In this document: positions 32,347 to 40,833 of the stretch, piece after piece | Layout of the letters: each line of letters starts with the position of its first letter | How positions within the stretch are numbered: position 1 is the stretch's first letter | Assembly (NCBI RefSeq): GCF_001421715.1 | Contig: NZ_LMKP01000001.1 | Location: 273,682 to 337,681 of the forward strand | DNA length: 64,000 nucleotides | Source of the DNA: Sphingomonas sp. Leaf22 | GTDB taxonomy: Bacteria; Pseudomonadota; Alphaproteobacteria; Sphingomonadales; Sphingomonadaceae | Direction: 5' to 3' | Made by a program: the position numbers and the translations under genes | Notes under the pieces: generated by a model | The model's input: only the letters and a program-made list of their open reading frames with translations | Databases searched by the model: none | Told to the model about the DNA's origin: nothing

Positions 32347-35241
32347 TTAAAAGATGGCGTAGGTCAGGTTCGCCATGAAGTTGCGCCCGAACTGTTCGTT
32401 GCGCAGGAACAGACCGGTCCCCGAGTCGCGATAGGTGTCGCGTTCGTTGGTCAGGTTCATCGCCTGCAGCGAAATCCGCAGCCCTTCGAGATAGCGGACG
32501 CCCGATCCGGCAAAGTCGTAGCCGATCTGCGCATCGACCAGCGTCTGCCCGGCGCGGTTGAGTGGCCCCAGCGTATTGCTGCCGCCGCGATCCTCCGACA
32601 GCCAGCTCGACCGGTTGTTCGCCGATACCCGCGCCGAGAAGCCGTATTTCTCGAAATAGGCCGTGCCCTGGAACACCCGCGCCGACAGGCCCGGAATGTC
32701 GCTGCCATTGTCCAGCTGACCATCGGTAAATGCCGCCGACCCGGTAAGGCCGAACCCGTCCAGCGCCCCGGTCAGCAACCGCAGCGGCACCGATCCCTGC
32801 ACCTCCACACCCTTCACATCGCCCTTCAGCCCGCCGGTATAGGTCGTATCCACGCCGAGGAAGGTGGCGGGGGTGAAGACCGTCTGACCGTCGCTGCTGA
32901 CCGCGCGGTGATAGCCGGGAATGTAGAATTCGGTGTAGTCGCGGATCGTGCTGTTCTGGACGTTCCAGTTGGTCAACTTCTTGTAGAAGGTCGAGACCGA
33001 CACGAAGCCGTCGCTGGCGAAATAATATTCATAGGACAGATCGGCTTGATTGGCCTCGTACGGGCGCAGCCGGGCATTGCCGCCGGTCGACAGCCATGGC
33101 CCGCGTTCGGGATCGGTGCTGGTCACTTCGGCGACATTGTTGCGGAATTTGACCGACGAGCCGGGGTTCAGGAAGTCGATGCGCGGCCGGCTGACGACCT
33201 TCGATGCCGCGAAGCGCAGGGTGTGGCCGCTGCCCAGATCGAAGTTCACGTTCATGCTCGGCAGGATGCGGGTATATTTCGCCCCGTCGGAAATCGGCGT
33301 CGCCTGCACCCGCAGGTTCGACGCGATCAGCGAGGTGAAGCCGGTCCCGCGCTGATCGGTAATCAGGCCCTGCACGCCGACGTTACCAAACACGCGGGCG
33401 AAGTCGGTCTGCAGCTCGAAATCGGCCTTGATCGAAGGCTGCCACACTTTCTCGCGGATCGAATAGGTATCGCCCAGACGATCGGGTTCCAGCGCGCCGG
33501 CATCCCAGCGGCGATAGAAGCTGCTGTTGATCAGCCCCAGCGCGTCATAGGCGACGACGTTGCCCAGACCGGCCCAACCCAGATCGGCGACGCCGCGACG
33601 GGCGTCTTCCGGAATCGGGCCATCGGACGGATAGGTTTCGGCGGTGAGGAAGAAGCCCTGATTGGTCTTGGACTTCTCATGATCCGAATAGCGCAGCGCG
33701 ATATTGATCGATTTCAGGAAGCTGTCGTCGAAGCGATAGGTCGCATCGATCCGCGCCGAGTTCAGATATTCGTCGAACAGCGCCGAGTTGACGAAGCCGT
33801 CCTGCGCCTGTGCGAAGCCGATGCCGGCGGCACGGGCGGCGGCGGTGTCGAGTTCGGTGATCGGCGCGAGGCTGCCGCCCCATGACTGCGGTCCGGCCAG
33901 CTTGACCGCGGCATAATTGTCGAACGACTGGCTGTTGTTCGCGAACATCAGCCCGCGATCGGTATAGGTCCATTCGCGGATCGTGTTCGGCCCCTGCGAG
34001 CGCAAACCGGCACGGCCGAGGCCCGAATAGCTTTCGCCACGGGTGTCGTTCTTGCTGCTGGTCGAGTGCGACACGTCGAACTTCAGGTCGAGATTGTCGG
34101 TCGCGGCATAGTCGAAATTACCGCCGACGACGAACAGATTGCCCTGCTTGTCGAGCGGATCGCTGCGCAACACCGAATTATAGCCGCTGGTCCGGGCCGA
34201 GGTGACCAGATCGCCATCGGCGCTCAGCACGCCGCTGCCGTCGGCGGCGACCGGCAGCTGTTCGATGAAGCCACGCGAAATGCCGGTGTCGGCGAAATCG
34301 ATATAAAGCGCGTCGACGGTGGCGGTGAACTTTTCGTCCGGGCGCCACTGGACGACGCCGGCCACAGTATTGCGCTTCAGGACGCGCGAGCGCGCCGCCG
34401 CTTCGTACCCCGACACGACCTGCTTGCCGGCATTCGGACCGGACGTGATCGCGCCGTCGTCATAGCCCCAGACGCTGGAAAATTCATTCTGCACCGGCGA
34501 AGACGTGGTGGCAGCGGTCAGCGCGACGCCGATCGTGTCGTCGGCGAACTTGTCGCTGTACGACAGGGCGAAGCGATAGCCGCGGTTGCTGAAATCGGGG
34601 TTGCGCGACGGCTGGCCATTCTGTTCGAAGCTGCCATTGGCGATCAGCGCGCGCTTGCGCTCCAGCGGGCGGACGGTGCGGATGTCGACGGTGCCGCCGA
34701 CGCCCATCGCGGTCAGTGCGGCGTCGGGCGTCTTGTAGACGACGGCGGCGCTGACGATTTCGGCGGGGTACAGGTCGTATTCGACGCCGCGATTGTCGCC
34801 GATGCCGATCAGCTCGCGGCCGTTCAGCGTGGTGCCGACAAAGTCTTCACGGAAGCCGCGGACCGAGATGCCGCTGATGCGGCCCGACCGGCGCTCCCCC
34901 GCCAGACCGGCAAGGCGGCCGAGCGAGTCGGCAACGCTCGATTGCGGCAGCTTGCCGATATCCTCGGCCGAGATTGCTTCGACGACCGAGCTGTTGTTGC
35001 GCTTGAGCGACTGGGCGCGTTCGAGGCTGGCGCGCAGGCCGGTGACGACGATGTCCTCCGACGGTGCTTCCTCCGTCACGGCAGCGGGGTCGGTTTGCGC
35101 GCCGATCGGGGGCTGCGTCACCGGTGCGGCGGGATCGACCGGCGGGACGACCGTGGTGCCGGCGGTCTGCGCCAGCGAGGGCGTCGCCACCAGCAGCGCG
35201 AGCGCGGCGGTCGAGCAAGCAAGCGTATGCCGTGAAGTCAT
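32347..35241 (-). CDS. TonB-dependent outer-membrane receptor
   Basis: This is a receptor of 964 residues with signal peptide MTSRHTLACSTAALALLVAT (then PSLAQ), a Pro-rich periplasmic stretch, a TonB-box-like EDIVVTGLRASLERAQ, a plug domain (SVVEAISAEDIGKLPQSSVAD through VGGTVDIRTVRPLE), and a 22-strand type barrel ending in NFMANLTYAIF with the terminal Phe. The NNSSVVEAI plug sequence is typical of oligosaccharide receptors in this bacterial group. The ATG at 35241 has AGGAGAGGA upstream. It diverges from a secreted GH13 alpha-glucosidase across a region with two LacI-type palindromes, so an alpha-glucan or maltooligosaccharide ligand is the best inference. Confidence 0.93.
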   Translation of the reverse strand: MTSRHTLACSTAALALLVATPSLAQTAGTTVVPPVDPAAPVTQPPIGAQTDPAAVTEEAPSEDIVVTGLRASLERAQSLKRNNSSVVEAISAEDIGKLPQSSVADSLGRLAGLAGERRSGRISGISVRGFREDFVGTTLNGRELIGIGDNRGVEYDLYPAEIVSAAVVYKTPDAALTAMGVGGTVDIRTVRPLERKRALIANGSFEQNGQPSRNPDFSNRGYRFALSYSDKFADDTIGVALTAATTSSPVQNEFSSVWGYDDGAITSGPNAGKQVVSGYEAAARSRVLKRNTVAGVVQWRPDEKFTATVDALYIDFADTGISRGFIEQLPVAADGSGVLSADGDLVTSARTSGYNSVLRSDPLDKQGNLFVVGGNFDYAATDNLDLKFDVSHSTSSKNDTRGESYSGLGRAGLRSQGPNTIREWTYTDRGLMFANNSQSFDNYAAVKLAGPQSWGGSLAPITELDTAAARAAGIGFAQAQDGFVNSALFDEYLNSARIDATYRFDDSFLKSINIALRYSDHEKSKTNQGFFLTAETYPSDGPIPEDARRGVADLGWAGLGNVVAYDALGLINSSFYRRWDAGALEPDRLGDTYSIREKVWQPSIKADFELQTDFARVFGNVGVQGLITDQRGTGFTSLIASNLRVQATPISDGAKYTRILPSMNVNFDLGSGHTLRFAASKVVSRPRIDFLNPGSSVKFRNNVAEVTSTDPERGPWLSTGGNARLRPYEANQADLSYEYYFASDGFVSVSTFYKKLTNWNVQNSTIRDYTEFYIPGYHRAVSSDGQTVFTPATFLGVDTTYTGGLKGDVKGVEVQGSVPLRLLTGALDGFGLTGSAAFTDGQLDNGSDIPGLSARVFQGTAYFEKYGFSARVSANNRSSWLSEDRGGSNTLGPLNRAGQTLVDAQIGYDFAGSGVRYLEGLRISLQAMNLTNERDTYRDSGTGLFLRNEQFGRNFMANLTYAIF

Positions 35242-35322
35242 CTGTAATCCTCTCCTGACGTCTTTTTTATGCGGTCTTTTGCCAAGGCGACTTCCCGCGT
35301 TCCGGATCGGATATGCAATACC

Positions 35323-35334
35323 GCAATCGTTTGC
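35323..35334. promoter_or_regulatory. LacI-type operator half-perfect palindrome, receptor side
   Basis: GCAATCGTTTGC is a 12-bp near-palindrome with a central CG, one mismatch pair from the perfect site at 35412. It lies 82 bp upstream of the TonB receptor start, in the divergent region shared with the GH13 gene. Confidence 0.5.
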
Positions 35335-35411
35335 AATCACGGATTTACGCATACGTATTCGTAACCTTGTGTAGCTGTTGCAAATACGTCACGCGTATAA
35401 CACCGGTTGCA

Positions 35412-35423
35412 GCAATCGATTGC
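35412..35423. promoter_or_regulatory. LacI-type operator, perfect palindrome, glucosidase side
   Basis: GCAATCGATTGC is a perfect 12-bp palindrome with the central CG step typical of LacI-family operators. It sits 38 bp upstream of the GH13 start and 89 bp from the related site at 35323-35334, a spacing compatible with cooperative or looping repression of both divergent genes. The LacI-family gene at 38383-39414 is a candidate regulator, though a different, distant one is possible. Confidence 0.6.
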
Positions 35424-35460
35424 ACACTGTATCCGTCGGGTAACGAGGAGAGGAAATAAT

Positions 35461-37161
35461 ATGCGCAACAGCATAAGCGTCGCGGCGTTGCTTGCGGCGA
35501 CGGTTCTGCCGTCGACCGGCGTGTCGGCACAGGAACCGCCGGCGGTATCCGCTACGGCCACGACCGCACCGACGGCCGAGCCATGGTGGCAGCACGCGAC
35601 GATCTACGAAATCTACCCGCGCAGTTTTCAGGACAGCAACGGCGACGGCATCGGCGATCTGCGCGGCATCACGTCGCGGCTCGATTACCTCCAGTCGCTG
35701 GGACTCGACGCGATCTGGATCACGCCGTTCTTCAAATCGCCGAACGCCGATTTCGGCTATGACGTGTCCGATTACACCGCGATCGATCCGCAATATGGCA
35801 CCATGGCGGACTGGGACATGCTGGTCGCCGAAGCCCGCAAGCGCGGCATCCGGGTGCTGGTCGATCTGGTCGTCAACCACAGTTCGGCAGAACATGCGTG
35901 GTTCAAGGAATCACGCAGCTCGCGCACGAATGCCAAGGCCGACTGGTATGTCTGGCGCGACGGTACGCCGGACAAGCCGCCGACCAACTGGAAATCGATC
36001 TTCGGCGGCCCCAGCTGGACATGGGACCCGACCCCCAAGCAATGGTATTACCATATCTTCCTGTCGCAGCAGCCCGATCTGAACTGGTCGAATCCGCAGC
36101 TGAAGCAGGCGATGTTCGACGTCGTGCGCTTCTGGCTGGACCATGGCGCGTCGGGCTTCCGTCTCGATGCGACGCCCTATCTGTTCGAGGACAGCAACTG
36201 GCCGCAGGACCCGAACCCCGCCGCCGATCCGGTCTGGCTGAAACCGTACAACTCGCAATTGCCCGGCACCAATCAGGTGCTGCGCGAGATGCGCAAGGTC
36301 GTCGATTCCTATCCCGGCAATCCGATCCTGCTGGGCGAATCCTCGACCCGGTCGATCGAACAGCTGCGCGCCGTGTATGGGAAGGACAAGGACGAGATCC
36401 ACCTGCCGATGAACTTCCTCGTCGGCAACATCACCAAACTGGACGCCGGCGAACTGAAGCGCCGCTATGACGAGGCCGCGACCAAGCTCGACGGGCTGAC
36501 GCCGGTCGAATTCTTCAGCAACCACGACCAGTCGCGCCAGTGGAGCGAGTTCGGCGACGGGGTGAACAACGACCGGATCGCCAAGCTGTCGGCGGCGCTG
36601 ACCCTGCTCAATCCGGGTGTCGCGCTGCTCTATTACGGCGAGGAGATCGGCATGGGCGACGCTGACAAGGCGACGCTGGCGCAGGCACCGATCGGGCCGA
36701 AACGCCCGCGCACCGACGAACGCGACCGGGCGCGGACGCCGATGCAGTGGAGTGCCGCGCCGGCCGCCGGTTTCACCACCGGCACGCCATGGCTGCCGGC
36801 CGCGCAAGGCTATCGGACGCGCAACGTCGCGGCCGAGGAGCGCGATCCGCAGTCGCTGCTCCACTGGTATCGCCGCCTGACCGGACTGCGCCGTACCGAT
36901 CCGACCTTCCGCACCGGCCGCTATGTTCCGCTCGAAAGCGGCGATCCGGCCGTCTTCGCCTTTGCCCGCGTCAATCCCGACGGCAGCGGCGCGCTGGTGA
37001 TGGCCAACATCAGCGCGACGGCGCGGACGGCGGCTCCGGGCGGCTGGGCGGGGCCCGCGCCGACCTATGGCGAACGCATCTGTGCCGCCGGCACCGGGCA
37101 GGGCGCGATGGTGCTGGCCCCGTGGGACAGCTGTATCGTTCGCTTCCGCTCGGCCCCGTAA
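35461..37161 (+). CDS. Secreted GH13 alpha-glucosidase
   Basis: This is a 566-residue enzyme with signal peptide MRNSISVAALLAATVLPSTG (then VSA). The GH13 conserved regions are in order: LVDLVVNHSS (region I), GFRLDATPYL with nucleophile Asp236 (region II), ILLGESST with acid/base Glu293 (region III) and FFSNHDQSR with Asp356 (region IV). EIYPRSFQDSNGDGIGDLRG is the alpha-glucosidase/oligo-1,6-glucosidase start signature. A C-terminal beta domain follows. It is predicted to release glucose from alpha-linked oligosaccharides in the periplasm, feeding uptake with the divergent TonB receptor. The ATG at 35461 has a strong GAGGAGAGG site. Confidence 0.93.
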   Translation: MRNSISVAALLAATVLPSTGVSAQEPPAVSATATTAPTAEPWWQHATIYEIYPRSFQDSNGDGIGDLRGITSRLDYLQSLGLDAIWITPFFKSPNADFGYDVSDYTAIDPQYGTMADWDMLVAEARKRGIRVLVDLVVNHSSAEHAWFKESRSSRTNAKADWYVWRDGTPDKPPTNWKSIFGGPSWTWDPTPKQWYYHIFLSQQPDLNWSNPQLKQAMFDVVRFWLDHGASGFRLDATPYLFEDSNWPQDPNPAADPVWLKPYNSQLPGTNQVLREMRKVVDSYPGNPILLGESSTRSIEQLRAVYGKDKDEIHLPMNFLVGNITKLDAGELKRRYDEAATKLDGLTPVEFFSNHDQSRQWSEFGDGVNNDRIAKLSAALTLLNPGVALLYYGEEIGMGDADKATLAQAPIGPKRPRTDERDRARTPMQWSAAPAAGFTTGTPWLPAAQGYRTRNVAAEERDPQSLLHWYRRLTGLRRTDPTFRTGRYVPLESGDPAVFAFARVNPDGSGALVMANISATARTAAPGGWAGPAPTYGERICAAGTGQGAMVLAPWDSCIVRFRSAP

Positions 37162-37219
37162 CGGCGCACGGCAAGGGGATCGCGCCGGACCGTCTGCCGG
37201 TGTGGATCGTTTGGGGGCG

Positions 37220-38308
37220 ATGGCTGTCGTCCCCCTCCCGCCGTTACAGGCACCAATGGCATGGCGACCGCGCCGGTTGCTCGTCACCCGATCGTCGATG
37301 GCGTTCGCCCATGGCCGCGCCATCGCCGACCGCGCGGCGGCGCAGGGGGTGGAGGTCGTGCTGCTGCCCGGCGACCGGCTCGCGCTCGACCTGCCCGACG
37401 ATCCACGTCGCGCCTATGCCGCGGCGAAGGCGACGCTGGCGGTAGTGGTCGCGCCGCCGTCCAAGCGCCGGCTGCAACCGATTGCGCCCAGTGCCGACTG
37501 GCGGGTCGATCTGGCGGAGGGGTGTCCGGCACATTGCGGCTATTGCTATCTTGCCGGCTCGCTGAAGGGGCCGCCGATCACGCGGGTCTATGCCAATCTC
37601 GATGAGATACTGGGCGGACTGCCCGATTATCTGGGGCAGGGCAGCGTGACGTCGCGTCAGCGCGATCGCGCCGGGGAGGGCACGACGTTTGAGGCGTCCT
37701 GTTATACCGACCCGCTCGCGCTGGAACCGATCACCGGTGCCTTGTCGGCGACGATCGCGTGGTTCGGCCGGTGGGATGCGCCGGTGCAACTGCGCTTCAC
37801 GACCAAGTTCGCCGGCGTCGATCCGTTGATCGACCTGAACCATCGCGGTCGAACGCGGATGCGCGCCTCGATCAACCCGCGGGCCTTTGCCCGGTTCGAA
37901 GGGGGCACCGATCCGGTCGCCGCGCGGCTGGCGGGGTTGGCGCGGATGGCGATGGCCGGATATCCGGTTGGCCTCACGATCGCACCGATCATCGCGGCCG
38001 AAGGGTGGCGCGAGGCCTATGGGGCGTTGCTGGCCGACGCGGCGGCCGCGCTGGGGGCGGTGCCCGATCTCGACCTGACGATCGAACTCATCACCCATCG
38101 CTTCACCGCCGGTTCGAAAGCGGTGCTGGACCGCTGGTATCCCGGATCGTCGCTCGACATGGGGTTGGCGAACCGGACCACGAAGCGGACGAAGTTCGGC
38201 GGCGAGAAGCAGGTGTACGACGCGGAAACGATGCGGGCGCTGCGGGACTTTTTTGCCGAAGCGATCGCCACGACGCTGCCGGCGGCGCGGGTCTTGTACT
38301 GGACGTGA
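37220..38308 (+). CDS. SPL-family radical SAM protein (spore photoproduct lyase-like)
   Basis: This 362-residue protein resembles spore photoproduct lyase. The iron-sulfur cluster motif is EGCPAHCGYCYLAGS, a C-x3-C-x2-C radical SAM signature. YANLDEIL, TFEASCYTDPLALEPITG, LRFTTKF, IDLNHRGRTRMRASINP and SLDMGLANRTTKRTKFGGEKQVYD match the SPL-like family found in non-spore-formers. SPL repairs a thymine dimer by radical chemistry, but function in non-spore-formers is not settled. A start at 37220 is preferred (GGGGG just upstream), and 37256 is possible. It follows the GH13 gene by 58 bp, but a metabolic link to it is doubtful. Confidence 0.8.
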   Translation: MAVVPLPPLQAPMAWRPRRLLVTRSSMAFAHGRAIADRAAAQGVEVVLLPGDRLALDLPDDPRRAYAAAKATLAVVVAPPSKRRLQPIAPSADWRVDLAEGCPAHCGYCYLAGSLKGPPITRVYANLDEILGGLPDYLGQGSVTSRQRDRAGEGTTFEASCYTDPLALEPITGALSATIAWFGRWDAPVQLRFTTKFAGVDPLIDLNHRGRTRMRASINPRAFARFEGGTDPVAARLAGLARMAMAGYPVGLTIAPIIAAEGWREAYGALLADAAAALGAVPDLDLTIELITHRFTAGSKAVLDRWYPGSSLDMGLANRTTKRTKFGGEKQVYDAETMRALRDFFAEAIATTLPAARVLYWT

Positions 38309-38382
38309 CGGTAGTCTTCGCCGGCGACACGCCGGTTCGGTCGTTGCTGGCAGCGTGGCATGGCGGTTGACGCCGCCCGACC

Positions 38383-39414
38383 TCAGCCGGGTGGCGGGGC
38401 TGTCGACTGGCGTTCGACCAGGACGTGCTCGAGCACGCGCAACCGTTCCCCGGCGGGCAGCGGCATACCGGTGCGCATCTCGCGGATCAGCAGTTGCAGC
38501 GCCTCGGCGGCAAGCTGTTGTACCGGTTGCCGGATCGTGGTGAGCGGCGGCCACAGCGTGACCGCTGCCGTGCTGTCGTCGAAACCGGTGACGGTCAGAT
38601 CGGCAGGGATGTCGAGGTGGCGGCGGTGCGCGACCGAAACCACCGCCGCCGCCATGTCGTCGTTGCTGGCGAAGATGGCCGTCGGGCGATCGTCCGACCC
38701 TAGCAGTTGCTCGCCCGCGATCAGGCCCGATGCATAGCTGAAATCGCCATGCACGATCGTCGCCGTGACGTCGCCCGCATCGGCGATGGCGGCGCGGAAC
38801 CCGTCGAGCCGGGCAATGCTCGCCTGCTGCCCGCGATTGCCGACAACGAAGCCGATCCGGCGGTGGCCCAGCGCGATCAGGTGACGCGTCATGTCGCGCG
38901 CTGCGCCATGATCGTCGATCCCGACCGAGATCGCGTCGCTGGCGACCGCGCCGACCACCGCCACCGGCAATGCGGCATCATGCAGCATCCTGCGCAAGCC
39001 TACTGCCTCGCCAAGCGGTGGGGCCAGGATCACGCCGCCGATCCCGGAGCCGAGCAACCGCCCGACCGCGTCGGCGGTCGGCGCGCCGCCGGCCTGCCCC
39101 TTCAGCAGGATCAACTGCGCCGCGCGGTTCGATGCCTCCTCGAAAACGCCGGCGAGGAAATCGCTCATGAACGCGGCGCTGGGGTTGGAATAGATCACGC
39201 CGATGCGGATCTCCTGCAACGTCACCAGACTGCGCGCCATCAGATTGGGGGTGTAGTTCAGCGCGCGGATCGCATCGTCGACGATCGCGCGCGTCTCCTT
39301 GCGCACGCCGCTGTCGCCGTTGATGACCCGCGACACCGACATCGGCGACACCCCGGCGTGTTTCGCGACATCGATGATCGTGACGCTGCGACGTCGGCGA
39401 GGGGGGTGGGTCAA
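38383..39414 (-). CDS. LacI-family transcriptional regulator
   Basis: This is a 343-residue regulator. The N-terminal helix-turn-helix and hinge (about 11-67) read VTIIDVAKHAGVSPMSVSRV, INGDSGVRKETR and LNYTPNLMARSL, clear LacI-family features. A periplasmic-binding-protein-like effector domain follows (IGVIYSNPS, VVGAVASDAISVGIDDHGAA, GHRRIGFVVGNRG, ASNDDMAAAVV). It diverges from the MFS transporter and GH43 beta-xylosidase genes, so it probably controls them through the palindrome at 39568-39579, responding to a pentose or disaccharide. It may also act on the TonB receptor/GH13 region. These targets are inference. Confidence 0.92.
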   Translation of the reverse strand: MTHPPRRRRSVTIIDVAKHAGVSPMSVSRVINGDSGVRKETRAIVDDAIRALNYTPNLMARSLVTLQEIRIGVIYSNPSAAFMSDFLAGVFEEASNRAAQLILLKGQAGGAPTADAVGRLLGSGIGGVILAPPLGEAVGLRRMLHDAALPVAVVGAVASDAISVGIDDHGAARDMTRHLIALGHRRIGFVVGNRGQQASIARLDGFRAAIADAGDVTATIVHGDFSYASGLIAGEQLLGSDDRPTAIFASNDDMAAAVVSVAHRRHLDIPADLTVTGFDDSTAAVTLWPPLTTIRQPVQQLAAEALQLLIREMRTGMPLPAGERLRVLEHVLVERQSTAPPPG

Positions 39415-39567
39415 GCGTTTCTCTACGATGGATTGCGGATGGCGATGGCCGATCGACGCGGCGCGATACGCGGTCGTCTATCGACGCACCGTATCGGTGC
39501 CGGACCACGCCCGGCAAGGGCCGATATCGGGCTTGCGCAACCCGACCGGAAGCGCCTACGAAAAGAT

Positions 39568-39579
39568 GGTAACGTTACC
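39568..39579. promoter_or_regulatory. LacI-type operator upstream of the MFS/GH43 operon
   Basis: GGTAACGTTACC is a perfect 12-bp palindrome with a central CG. It ends just before the GGAGGGG ribosome site of the MFS gene, between it and the divergent LacI-family gene, the usual place for an autoregulated LacI operator. Its sequence differs from the GCAATCGATTGC type at 35412, which suggests a different regulator at each site. Confidence 0.65.
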
Positions 39580-39591
39580 GGGAGGGGTAAG

Positions 39592-40833
39592 TTGGCGCGA
39601 TTCAAATCGGTGCGCTGGACCATCATCGCGCTGTTCGTCGGCGCGATGGTCATCAATTACCTGACCCGCAGCATCCTCGGCGTCGCCGCACCCGCGATCA
39701 TGACCGAACAGGGGATATCGTCCGCGCAATATTCGTGGATCACCGGTGCGTTCCAGTTCGGGATCATGTTCCAGCCGGTGGCGGGCTATCTGCTCGACCT
39801 GATCGGGTTGAAGATCGGCTTCACCCTGTTCGTCGCGGTCTGGTCGCTCATCACCATGGGCCATGGGCTGGCGGCGGGATGGTTCGGCTTCGCCGCGCTG
39901 CGCGGTGCGCTGGGCCTGGTCGAGGGATCGGCGCAGCCGGCGGGGATGAAGGTCGTCGCCGAATGGTTTCCCGCACGCGAACGCGGCTTGGCGGGCGGCA
40001 TCTATCAGATCGGCGCGTCGTTCGGCGCGGTGCTGGCACCGGTCCTCGTCGCATGGGCGGTGTTCAACCATAGCTGGCGGGCGGCGTTCTTCGTCGCCGG
40101 TGGGCTAGGGCTGGTCTGGGTCTGCGCATGGCTGGCATGGTATGCCCCGCCGCGCCAGCATCGCGCGGTATCGGCGGAGGAACGCGATCTGATCCTCGGC
40201 GGACAGGAGCCGGCACTGGCGCAACAGCGCCGCCGCCCGCCGCTGCGCGACCTGCTGCGCCGGCGCAACCTGTGGACGATCGCTGCCGCGCGCTTTCTCG
40301 CGGACCCGGTATGGGGAATGCTGTCGCTGTGGATGCCGCTGTATCTGGTGCAGGTACGGCAGTTCGACCTGACGCAGATCGCGATGTTCGCATGGCTGCC
40401 GTTCCTCGCCGCCGATCTCGGCTGCCTGTTCGGTCCGGCGGTCGTCGCATGGTTGCAGCGGCGCGGGGTCGACCTGATCGATGCCCGCCGCTGGGCGTTC
40501 ACGCTGGGCGCGGTGTTGATGACCGGCATGATGTTCGTCGGCACGGTCGGCAGCCCGTTGGCGGCGGTCGCGCTGCTCTGTCTCGGCGGGTTCGCGCACC
40601 AGACGTTGTCGGTGACCGTCATCACCATGACATCGGACCTGTTCCCGCAGGATCAGGTGGCGACCGCCACCGGCGTATCGGGCACCGCCGCCAATCTCGG
40701 CGTGCTGATCTTCACGCTGGTGCTGGGTTCGATGGTCGACAGCGTCGGCTATCAACCCTTCTTCGTCCTGCTCGGGCTGCTCGACCTGGTCGGTGCCGCG
40801 CTGCTGTGGACCCTGATACGAAAGTCCGTATGA
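39592..40833 (+). CDS. MFS sugar or hexuronate transporter (ACS-type)
   Basis: This is a 413-residue major facilitator protein with twelve predicted helices. WTIIALFVGAMVINYLTRSI then LGVAAPAIM, FQFGIMFQPVAGYLLDLIGLK (motif A region), GLVEGSAQPAGMKVVAEWFP and RGLAGGIYQIGASFGAVLAP place it in the anion:cation symporter branch (hexuronate, galactonate and similar). The reading frame is open far upstream, but no ATG has a ribosome site. TTG at 39592 follows GGAGGGG by 4 bp and starts LARFKSVRW just before helix 1, so I take it as the start. Its stop overlaps the GH43 ATG (ATGA). It likely imports the monomer or oligomer cut by GH43. Confidence 0.88.
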   Translation: MARFKSVRWTIIALFVGAMVINYLTRSILGVAAPAIMTEQGISSAQYSWITGAFQFGIMFQPVAGYLLDLIGLKIGFTLFVAVWSLITMGHGLAAGWFGFAALRGALGLVEGSAQPAGMKVVAEWFPARERGLAGGIYQIGASFGAVLAPVLVAWAVFNHSWRAAFFVAGGLGLVWVCAWLAWYAPPRQHRAVSAEERDLILGGQEPALAQQRRRPPLRDLLRRRNLWTIAAARFLADPVWGMLSLWMPLYLVQVRQFDLTQIAMFAWLPFLAADLGCLFGPAVVAWLQRRGVDLIDARRWAFTLGAVLMTGMMFVGTVGSPLAAVALLCLGGFAHQTLSVTVITMTSDLFPQDQVATATGVSGTAANLGVLIFTLVLGSMVDSVGYQPFFVLLGLLDLVGAALLWTLIRKSV

